The notes under the pieces are model-generated. The model saw nothing but the letters and a program-made list of their open reading frames with translations, did no database searches and was not told the origin of the DNA. A stretch of DNA of 7,233 nucleotides from Pseudomonadota bacterium (GTDB taxonomy: Bacteria > Pseudomonadota > Gammaproteobacteria > Steroidobacterales > Steroidobacteraceae): contig JAKADE010000135.1 of NCBI GenBank assembly GCA_021820785.1, positions 1 through 7,233 on the forward strand, read 5' to 3'. Of this stretch, positions 1 to 5,540 are shown one piece after another (the first letter of the stretch is position 1; every line of letters starts with the position of its first letter). Made by a program: the position numbers and the translations under genes.

Positions 1-597
1 GATGCGGGTGAGGGCAGCGAGTGCCACCGGCAGGTGCTGAAGCGGATAGAGGGCGCCGGAGAGGAAGAAGATGGGCATCACGAGGAAGTTCATCACCATC
101 TGGAAACCCTGCATGTCGCGCAGGGTGGAGCCGACGGTGGTGCCGACAGCGGTGAATACCACCGCGATCAGTGCCAGGAATGCGAACCCGAGCGGCAATC
201 CGCCCACGCCCACGGGACGAAAGCCGGCCGCGACCGCCACCGCCGCGACCAGCAGCCCCTGGATCAGTGCGGTGGTGGCGGCCCCGCAGGTGCGCCCGAT
301 CATGATGTGCAGCCGCGGCACCGGTGCGACCAGCGTCTCCTTCAGGAAGCCGAACTGCCGGTCCCAGATCAGCTGGATGCCGGAGAACAGCGAGGAGAAC
401 AGCACCGTCATGGCAATCACGCCCGGCGCGACGAACTGCAGGTAGTTGCCTTCGCCGCCGCGGCGGAACACCGGGGAGAGGCCGTAGCCGAGGGCCAGCA
501 GGTACAGCAGCGGCTGGCCGAGCGAGGCCGCAATCTGCACCCGGGAGCGGAAGTAGCGCTTCAGTTCGCGCAGCCACAACACGTAGATCGCACCCAT
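1..597 (-). CDS. ABC-2 type exporter permease (DrrB/NodJ-like), 3' end outside window
   Basis: Inner-membrane subunit of an ABC exporter, partner of the ATPase encoded just upstream. The frame is open for 199 codons from an ATG at 597 to the left edge, so the C-terminus is missing. The start is well placed: GGAGAG lies 5-6 bases before it, and the ATPase stop codon is only 10 bases away, pointing to one transcript. The protein opens MGAIYVLWLRELKRYFRSR, a cytoplasmic amphipathic start typical of ABC-2 permeases. Hydrophobic segments follow at about residues 20-38, 58-77, 108-125, 137-153 and 165-185. FLKETLVAPVPR (about 85-96) resembles the conserved loop of the family, and FQMVMNFLVMPIFFLSGALYP (about 165-185) matches the ABC-2 signature region. 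Family members are about 250-270 residues, so roughly 50-70 are lost. Family assignment is firm; the substrate (drug, polyketide, lipid or other) is not readable. Confidence 0.9.
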   Translation of the reverse strand, partial: MGAIYVLWLRELKRYFRSRVQIAASLGQPLLYLLALGYGLSPVFRRGGEGNYLQFVAPGVIAMTVLFSSLFSGIQLIWDRQFGFLKETLVAPVPRLHIMIGRTCGAATTALIQGLLVAAVAVAAGFRPVGVGGLPLGFAFLALIAVVFTAVGTTVGSTLRDMQGFQMVMNFLVMPIFFLSGALYPLQHLPVALAALTRI

Positions 598-607
598 CCG
601 TCTCTCC

Positions 608-1396
608 TCAGCGGCCGCGCCACGCGCGCGCCGCCATGCGCATGCGGTCCATCGTGGTCCCGCTCTCCTCGCGGATTTCGGTGCCGGTCAGGGCGAGGAA
701 CGCCTCCTCGAGGGTCGCCGAGCCGGTGCTCGCCTTGAGCTCCGCCGACGTCCCGAGCGAGACAATCCGGCCGTGGTCGATGATGGCGATGCGTCCGGCG
801 ACGCGGTCGGCCTCGTCCATGTAGTGCGTCGTCAGGAATACCGTGACGCCCTCGTCCTGGTTCAGGCGCTTCACGTGGCCCCAGAGCTGGTTGCGGCTCT
901 GCGGATCGAGGCCGAGCGTGGGCTCATCGAGAAACAGGATCTTCGGGGTGTGCAGCAGCCCGCGTGCGATCTCCAGCCGCCGCATCATGCCGCCGGAGTA
1001 CTGCTTGACGAGTTCCTCGCGCCGGTCCCACAGCCCAAACAGCGTCAAGAGCGCCTGCATGCGCTCCCGACGCACCTTGCGCGGCACGTGATAGAGCGCA
1101 CCGTGCAGCTCCAGGTTCTCCCAGGCCGAGAGGTTCTGATCCAGACTCGGGTCCTGAAACACGATGCCGATGCGCTGGCGCACTTCGGTGGGCTGGCGGG
1201 TGGGATCGAGACCGTCGATGCGCACCGTACCCGAGGTGGGGGCGAGAAGCGTGGTGAGGATCTTGATGGTGGTGGTCTTGCCGGCGCCGTTCGGGCCGAG
1301 AAAGGCGAAGATTTCGCCGCGCTCGACCTGGAAGGAAATGTCATGGACGGCCACGAATTCGCCGAACTTGCGCGTTAGGTGCTCAACGACGATCAC
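608..1396 (-). CDS. ABC exporter ATP-binding protein, DrrA-like
   Basis: Cytoplasmic ATPase that powers export through the adjacent ABC-2 permease. Counting from the GTG at 1396 (262 residues), the Walker A motif GPNGAGKT is at 34-41, the Q-loop Gln at 81, the signature YSGGM at 133-137 in the YSGGMMRRLEIARG context typical of DrrA/NodI-type exporters, Walker B KILFLDEP at 152-159 and the H-loop His at 191 (TTHYMDEAD). All catalytic residues are present. Start choice: the frame extends to an ATG at 1432 that adds 12 residues (MLRWPESTESAR). That ATG has no Shine-Dalgarno. The GTG at 1396 has GGAG nine bases upstream and gives the usual family beginning (V/M)IVVEHLTRKFG, so it is preferred. 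At 262 residues it lacks the long C-terminal extension of actinobacterial DrrA (about 330). The tail after about 245 is basic and not conserved. Confidence 0.92.
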   Translation of the reverse strand: MIVVEHLTRKFGEFVAVHDISFQVERGEIFAFLGPNGAGKTTTIKILTTLLAPTSGTVRIDGLDPTRQPTEVRQRIGIVFQDPSLDQNLSAWENLELHGALYHVPRKVRRERMQALLTLFGLWDRREELVKQYSGGMMRRLEIARGLLHTPKILFLDEPTLGLDPQSRNQLWGHVKRLNQDEGVTVFLTTHYMDEADRVAGRIAIIDHGRIVSLGTSAELKASTGSATLEEAFLALTGTEIREESGTTMDRMRMAARAWRGR

Positions 1397-1475
1397 GCGA
1401 GCGGACTCCGTAGACTCGGGCCACCTGAGCATAACATGGGTGCGAATCTCGGCGAGGAATAAAGAACCAGCCTGT

Positions 1476-1503
1476 GCATGCCGGAATAACGTTCACGGCA
1501 TGC
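1476..1503. repeat. Perfect 8-bp inverted repeat with 12-base spacer (candidate operator)
   Basis: GCATGCCG at 1476-1483 is the exact reverse complement of CGGCATGC at 1496-1503. The 12-base spacer contains the self-complementary AACGTT (1488-1493). The dyad lies about 80-107 bases upstream of the preferred GTG start of the DrrA-like ATPase. No T-run follows on either side, so it is not a standard intrinsic terminator. A binding site for a dimeric regulator or an RNA hairpin in a leader would both fit. The symmetry is seen directly; the function is inferred. Confidence 0.45.
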
Positions 1504-1584
1504 CAGCGGCCCGGTGGCGTTGGGTGCCACGTGGAGTCATGGCTGCAACACTCCAAGCCCCAGACTGCACTTTCGCGCCCCGCA

Positions 1585-1613
1585 GCGCGATGAAGACCGG
1601 AGTCTTCGCGCGC
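1585..1613. repeat. Stable two-part hairpin
   Basis: GAAGAC (1592-1597) pairs with GTCTTC (1602-1607) around the four-base loop CGGA. The outer arms GCGCG (1585-1589) and CGCGC (1609-1613) extend the stem across a small internal loop (A, T on one side, G on the other). Eleven base pairs in total would make a stable structure on either strand. No T-tract follows, so it is not an obvious Rho-independent terminator. Confidence 0.4.
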
Positions 1614-1824
1614 CGTCCGTGACCTCGACTTTCGGGCCGACTCCGTCGAATGACGTCACAATGCTCCGCGCGCAGCGTGCCAATCGATGCCGTCGCCTGG
1701 TGACGCCACTGGGTCTCGGTCGAAGGAGCTCGTCCACGGTGTCAGCAAGCGCGAAGCCGCCATGCGACCATTTCGCAGAGCATCCGAGCTTCCGACCGCT
1801 TCACGCTCTGGCCCTGCACAAATC

Positions 1825-1858
1825 CTTACAGTCTCTATGCTGACCTTCCGATAAATAA
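1825..1858 (+). promoter_or_regulatory. Weak candidate promoter for the YHYH gene
   Basis: CTTACA at 1825-1830 resembles a -35 box (4 of 6 to TTGACA), and the AT-rich run GATAAATAATA beginning at 1850 holds a -10-like GATAAA at 1850-1855. The 19-base spacing is longer than the ideal 17, and both boxes are imperfect. It is the most AT-rich stretch upstream of the gene and ends about 35 bases before the start codon, which is the only strong argument for it. Confidence 0.2.
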
Positions 1859-1890
1859 TATGGACCGAGCGTTTTCACACCGGATGCAAG

Positions 1891-2928
1891 ATGTCAAATC
1901 AATCCCGGACAGCTCTGCCGATGCTTATCACCCTGGCTCTATCCTGGGCGATCATTGCAAGCGCGTGCGGCGGATCCAGTTCTTCCCCATCGAGCGCCAT
2001 TTCATCACCTGCAGCGACAGCGGCATCCGGCGCTGTCGTAGCGACATCGCAGGCTGCTCAGACGCCAATTGATGATGTGCCCTATTCTGTTTCGGTTCCC
2101 GATTCGATCAATCCTATTTCTCCGACCACGATTCCAATCGGTGATGGGCAAGTCACGACGACAACCCCACAAGTGGGATACGTTTACGCCTGCTACACGG
2201 CGAGCAAGCCCGGTGGACGAAGTCTGTCGCAGCTCCCATGGGTCAATACGACGACGAACACATGGGACTCCCAGTCCAAGGCTCATGTGGAGGGGAACGT
2301 AAGCTGGTCGAATGCAAAATTCACTGTGACGCTCACCGGTACTCAGCGGGTCTTGTATACGAACGACCTTCCGACAGGACACGGAACGGGAATTTTTCCG
2401 ATTCAGCCGAGCGATCCGGCATATGTGTACGACACGAATCCCAATAGCATACTCAGCCAAAATATCACGGTTTCGGTCCCGCAAATGCCTCAAGTTGCCA
2501 CAAATCCAACTTGCCTGCCCATGGGGCCGATCGGCGTACTTGCCGACGGAGTAGTGTTGTTCAATGCACTTGATGCGGATGATCGAGACGGAGTCGTTCA
2601 TGAGGTGTTGGATGCGGCATGCGACGGGCACCCGCAGTCAAAAGGGATTTATCATCACCACGACGTTCCGTCCTGCTTGATGTCGAAAGCCGGTGGGGCG
2701 GATACCTCGACGCTGATAGGATACGCGTTCGACGGATTTGGAATTTACATCGAGAAGGATCGCAATGGTAATTTGCTTACCAATGCAAATCTTGACTCCT
2801 GTCATGGCCGGACCAGCATGGTGATGTGGGACGGCAAGCCGACGCTGATGTATCACTACGATGCGACTTTGGAGTATCCGTACACCGTCGGCTGCTTCAT
2901 GGGTACTCCGTCCACCCCGGTGCTTTAA
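1891..2928 (+). CDS. YHYH-domain lipoprotein
   Basis: A 345-residue predicted exported lipoprotein; biochemical role unknown. Residues 1-25 form a signal peptide (hydrophobic core MLITLALSWAIIASA) ending in a lipobox-like ASAC, with Cys26 as the lipid site. A low-complexity Ser/Ala/Thr linker (27-60) would hold the folded domain off the membrane. The C-terminal part (about 210-340) matches the YHYH family: PMGPIGVLADGVVLFNALDAD (210-230), GIYHHHDVPSC (252-262), LIGYAFDGFGIYIEKD (275-290), LDSCHGR (301-307) and MYHYDATLEYPYTVGCFMGTP (320-340). Six cysteines (101, 208, 244, 262, 304, 335) in the exported part could form three disulfides. The signature reads YHYD rather than YHYH. The His/Asp-rich motifs suggest metal binding, but this is inference. 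The gene is a single unit on the opposite strand to both neighbours, with GC about 52-55% in sampled stretches against 70-80% around it. This is a sign of transfer. The ribosome site is weak (GGATGCAAG before ATG). Confidence 0.88.
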   Translation: MSNQSRTALPMLITLALSWAIIASACGGSSSSPSSAISSPAATAASGAVVATSQAAQTPIDDVPYSVSVPDSINPISPTTIPIGDGQVTTTTPQVGYVYACYTASKPGGRSLSQLPWVNTTTNTWDSQSKAHVEGNVSWSNAKFTVTLTGTQRVLYTNDLPTGHGTGIFPIQPSDPAYVYDTNPNSILSQNITVSVPQMPQVATNPTCLPMGPIGVLADGVVLFNALDADDRDGVVHEVLDAACDGHPQSKGIYHHHDVPSCLMSKAGGADTSTLIGYAFDGFGIYIEKDRNGNLLTNANLDSCHGRTSMVMWDGKPTLMYHYDATLEYPYTVGCFMGTPSTPVL

Positions 2929-2983
2929 CTTCCGGGTCGACTGGGCGGATGATGGGCGTCTGCGCTATGGGTTCTGAAGACAT

Positions 2984-2999
2984 CGAGACCTTCATCTCG
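2984..2999. repeat. Small hairpin in the convergent gap
   Basis: CGAGA (2984-2988) pairs with TCTCG (2995-2999) around a six-base loop, two bases beyond the response regulator stop codon. The 73-base gap between the convergent YHYH and response regulator genes would be expected to hold termination signals. This stem is short, and no T-run follows on either strand, so it is at best a weak terminator or an RNA end-protecting structure. No other terminator was seen in the gap. Confidence 0.22.
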
Positions 3000-3001
3000 C
3001 G

Positions 3002-3613
3002 TTACAGCCAGCCCTTCTGCCGCGCGATGCGGGCCGCCTCGATGCGGTTGGCCGCCCCGAGTTTACTGATCGCCTCGGAGAGGTAATTGCGCACCGTTCC
3101 TTCCGACAGCGACAGCTCCGCGGCAATCTCCGCCCCCGAGCGGCCTTCGCCGGCGCGCCAGAGAATCTGCCGCTCCCGCTCGGTGAGCGGATCCGGATCG
3201 CTCGCCCAGGCCTCGGCGGCGAGATCCGGATCGATGACCCGCTCGCCGCGGCGCACGCGGCGCACGGCGTTGGCGAGCTCCGCGGCGGGCCGGTCCTTCA
3301 GCAGATAGCCGCGCGCGCCGGCCTCGAGCGCCCGGCGCAGGTACCCGGGCCGGGCGAAGGTGGTGAGGATCACCACCTGGGTCTGCGGGTGGCGTGCGCG
3401 CACTTCGGCCGCGAGCGTCAGTCCCGTCATCTCGGGCATCTCGATGTCGGTGACCAGGACGTCAGGGTGCTCGGCAGCGACCGCCTCGAGCGCCTGACGC
3501 CCATTGGCGGCGCGCGCACAGACCTTCAGGTCTGCCTCGGTTTCCAGCAGCGCCGCGAGCGCCCCGAGAATCATCGCCTGGTCTTCGGCGAGCACCACCC
3601 GGATCGTACTCAT
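3002..3613 (-). CDS. NarL/DesR-type response regulator
   Basis: A 203-residue DNA-binding response regulator, partner of the kinase encoded immediately upstream. The N-terminal receiver domain (about 1-120) has the acidic pair E10/D11, the phospho-acceptor D56 in DVLVTDIEMP, the switch Thr84 in VILTTFARPG and the conserved K106 in GYLLKD. A LuxR-type helix-turn-helix follows (about 140-203), with DPLTERERQIL and the recognition region LSLSEGTVRNYLSEAISKLG. The LTTFARPGYLRRALEAGARGYLLKDRP stretch is the form seen in DesR and related regulators of ABC exporter modules. The start ATG at 3613 overlaps the kinase stop as ATGA, implying translational coupling. An upstream in-frame extension exists but lies inside the kinase gene in another frame and is not real. 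Length agrees with B. subtilis DesR (about 200). The likely target is the operon's own promoter, which is inference. Confidence 0.95.
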   Translation of the reverse strand: MSTIRVVLAEDQAMILGALAALLETEADLKVCARAANGRQALEAVAAEHPDVLVTDIEMPEMTGLTLAAEVRARHPQTQVVILTTFARPGYLRRALEAGARGYLLKDRPAAELANAVRRVRRGERVIDPDLAAEAWASDPDPLTERERQILWRAGEGRSGAEIAAELSLSEGTVRNYLSEAISKLGAANRIEAARIARQKGWL

Positions 3614-4728
3614 GAGGCACTCGCCGGGGCGGCCACCGCCGGGATTTCCACGCGCAGCCGCGTGCCTTGCTGCGAGTCGATCGCAATGCGTCCGCCGAGC
3701 GCCGCCAGCCGCTCGCGCATGCCGCGCAGACCGTTGCCCTCGTGCTCGATGCCGCCGCGGCCGTCGTCGCTGATCTCGAGCAGCGTGCGCTCGGGGCTCG
3801 AGGCGATGGTGAGGTAACAGCGTGCCGCGCGCGCATGCCGCACGATATTGGTGACGCACTCGCGCACGATCAGCGCCAGCGTGCTCTCCACGAGCGGCGC
3901 GAGTCGCGGCGGCGGATCGGTGCATTCGAAGCGCACGCCGGCGAGGGCAAGAGTCTGCCGGGCACGGGCGAGCTCCGCGGCGAGCCCCTCGCACCGGTAG
4001 CCGCTGATCGTCTCGCGGACCTCGGCGAGGGCGCGCCGGGCGGTTTGCTCCACTTCGGCAATTTCCCCGCGCGCCCGGGCCGGATCGGCACTGATGAGCC
4101 GGCCGGCGAGTTCCGACTTCAGCACGATCAGCGAGAGCGTGTGGCCGAGGACGTCGTGCAGGTCCCGCGCGATGCGCTCGCGTTCGGCGACCTGGGCGAG
4201 GTGCTCGATCTGCTCCTGGGCGAGCGTGAGCCGGGCATTGGCACGCGCGCGCAGCGACCAGAACAGGCTGCTGATGCCGGACGGCACGGCGAAGAAGGCG
4301 AAGATGCCCCAGGTCCACGGACTGTACTGCAGCACCCAGCCCTCGCCGGCGGCCACGGCCGCAGCGGCGGAGATGATGAGGCCGCCGACGAGTGCGGAGT
4401 CGGTGACGGCGCTGGCGAACGAGGCGACGTAGATGAACACGACGCCGGCCCCGGCATTGATCCAGTAGGCACCGATGCCGAACAGCCCCATGGCCGCGAC
4501 CAGCAGCCGTTTGGTGCGCCGCGAGCTGGCCACGAGGGCCGTACCGAGATACAGGGCGAGGAAGCACGCGAACAACAGCGTGGTCGTCACCCATGCCTCC
4601 CAGGTGCCGCTCTGGGCGGCCTGGACGAAGAAGAATACCGAGTAGCACAGCCACACCAGGTTGATCAGCGCCCCGCGCTGATCGGTCGGTGTCCTGCAGG
4701 CGGTATCGGTGCGCGTCGGTTCGCTCAT
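3610..4728 (-). CDS. DesK/LnrJ-type membrane sensor histidine kinase
   Basis: A 372-residue inner-membrane kinase that would phosphorylate the adjacent response regulator. Five or six hydrophobic segments occupy about residues 20-160 (for example 22-38, 47-67, 74-91, 93-108, 111-127, 137-157) with no large outer domain, as in DesK-like kinases that sense within the membrane. A short coiled linker (about 160-184) leads into the HisKA_3 domain: ERERIARDLHDVLGHTLSLIV, with phospho-acceptor H191. The HATPase domain shows the N-box RECVTNIVRHA (E290, N294, H298), DDGRG (321-325) and GNGLRGM (331-337). All catalytic elements are intact. The ATG at 4728 overlaps the permease stop as ATGA. The stop overlaps the regulator start in the same way. 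A longer reading frame upstream runs through the permease gene out of frame and is discarded. The family senses membrane fluidity or amphipathic antibiotics; the signal here is unknown. Confidence 0.95.
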   Translation of the reverse strand: MSEPTRTDTACRTPTDQRGALINLVWLCYSVFFFVQAAQSGTWEAWVTTTLLFACFLALYLGTALVASSRRTKRLLVAAMGLFGIGAYWINAGAGVVFIYVASFASAVTDSALVGGLIISAAAAVAAGEGWVLQYSPWTWGIFAFFAVPSGISSLFWSLRARANARLTLAQEQIEHLAQVAERERIARDLHDVLGHTLSLIVLKSELAGRLISADPARARGEIAEVEQTARRALAEVRETISGYRCEGLAAELARARQTLALAGVRFECTDPPPRLAPLVESTLALIVRECVTNIVRHARAARCYLTIASSPERTLLEISDDGRGGIEHEGNGLRGMRERLAALGGRIAIDSQQGTRLRVEIPAVAAPASAS

Positions 4729-5510
4729 GGGCTTCTCGTGTCGCTCAGCAGGAACGTAATCCAAGCGATGACGAACATCAACGCGCTGAAGCCGGCGAGC
4801 ACCAGCCAATGCGTGAGCGCCCCGTGCCGCGGGGCGAAGTGGAACACGGCGAGCGCGAGCTCGGCCAGGTGGTAGGTCGGCAGTGCCGGGGCGATGGTCT
4901 GCATCCAGCGGGGCAGCTGCGCCACCGGGATCCAGAACCCGGAGAACAGGCACAGCGGCAGGTACACCAGGTTGATCAGTCCCGCACCGGCATTGGGCGG
5001 CACCCACAGCGCGATCACGAGCCCCAGGGCCGTGAACGGGACTGACCCGACCAGCAGGATCACGGCGAGGTGCAGCGTCTGCCCGAGGGTCATCGTGATG
5101 CCCGCGGCCCAGTGGCCGAGCGCGATGAGCAGCCCGAGCACGAGCAGCGCGAACACCGCGCTCGCGACCAGCTTGGCCGCGAGGTACGCCAGCCGCGGCA
5201 TGGGACTCGCCCATTTGAGCTCGAGCCAGCCCTGCGCGCGTTCGAAGGCGATGCTGAGCCCGATGCCGAACAGGCACGCCGAGCCGAGTCCCATGCAGCT
5301 GTAGCCGACGATCAGGTACAGCGCCGCCTGCGGGTTCTGCTGTCCGAGTCCGAACACCGCATAGAAGAGGATCGGCAGTCCGAGCACGGAGAGGGCATAG
5401 ACGCGGTTGCGCGCCAGGCGGATGAACTCGTACTGGATCTCCCGCACGACGGTGCGCAGCCGCCAGCCGGCCGGCCGGGCAGGGGCTTCGGTCAGGGTGA
5501 GGGTATTCAT
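4725..5510 (-). CDS. ABC-2 type exporter permease of the sensor-exporter operon
   Basis: Inner-membrane permease of 261 residues, partner of the ATPase encoded 30 bases upstream. Six hydrophobic segments are visible at about 37-56, 62-88, 108-131, 145-169, 177-197 and 234-255, after an amphipathic cytoplasmic N-terminus. Family marks include AFERAQGWLELKWASPMPR (88-106), which matches the conserved ER...G loop, and LVYLPLCLFSGFWIPVAQLP (181-200) just before the last helices, the usual ABC-2 signature region. The ATG at 5510 is chosen because GGAG sits seven bases before it. A GTG six bases further upstream abuts that GGAG and is unlikely. Length is normal for the family. The gene ends by overlapping the kinase start (ATGA), tying exporter and sensor into one transcript. 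The substrate is not readable; comparison with LnrM and YvfS suggests an antibiotic-like or membrane-active compound, which is inference. Confidence 0.92.
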   Translation of the reverse strand: MNTLTLTEAPARPAGWRLRTVVREIQYEFIRLARNRVYALSVLGLPILFYAVFGLGQQNPQAALYLIVGYSCMGLGSACLFGIGLSIAFERAQGWLELKWASPMPRLAYLAAKLVASAVFALLVLGLLIALGHWAAGITMTLGQTLHLAVILLVGSVPFTALGLVIALWVPPNAGAGLINLVYLPLCLFSGFWIPVAQLPRWMQTIAPALPTYHLAELALAVFHFAPRHGALTHWLVLAGFSALMFVIAWITFLLSDTRSP

Positions 5511-5540
5511 GGGCACACTCCGAGGGCGGAACCCGGGGGT

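Larger units (their letters stand above)
1397..1890. other. Dyad-rich non-coding region between divergent genes
   Basis: About 490 bases separate the DrrA-like ATPase (minus) from the YHYH lipoprotein gene (plus). I see no convincing gene here: open frames on either strand lack codon bias, recognisable motifs and mostly ribosome sites. The region is dense in inverted repeats. There is a 28-base dyad at 1476-1503, a GTGGC/GCCAC pair at 1514-1530 that overlaps the palindrome CCACGTGG at 1527-1534, a two-part hairpin at 1585-1613, and the palindrome TGACGTCA at 1651-1658. Base composition shifts from GC-rich on the left to AT-richer after about 1810. It probably carries the promoters of both divergent genes, but no strong consensus promoter is visible. 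Confidence 0.6.

Noticed and set aside
34..738. Plus-strand frame of 234 codons opposite the first permease
   Set aside because: His/Gly/Glu-rich antisense product. The minus strand encodes a clear ABC-2 permease that is open to the window edge.
1527..1534. Palindrome CCACGTGG as a regulatory site
   Set aside because: Eight-base palindromes of this kind occur by chance in GC-rich DNA. Nothing else ties it to a known bacterial regulator.
1537..1737. 66-codon minus-strand frame in the non-coding region
   Set aside because: Arg/Ser-rich composition, no motif, no ribosome site and no relation to a known small-protein family that I recognise.
2929..3001. Bidirectional intrinsic terminator between the convergent genes
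   Set aside because: Only a five-pair stem is present and no T-run follows on either strand.
3002..4654. A 550-residue minus-strand frame that would fuse an Arg-rich region to the response regulator
   Set aside because: The part upstream of 3613 is the out-of-frame reading of the kinase gene. The receiver domain begins at the ATG at 3613, which overlaps the kinase stop.
3667..4875. Open frame of 402 codons on the plus strand across the kinase gene
   Set aside because: Antisense to an intact histidine kinase with all boxes present. The composition is Gly/Arg/Glu/His-rich and no motif is recognisable.
3610..5277. A 555-residue minus-strand frame extending the kinase upstream
   Set aside because: The extra N-terminal part reads through the permease gene in the wrong frame. 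The membrane segments and kinase boxes follow the ATG at 4728, which overlaps the permease stop.
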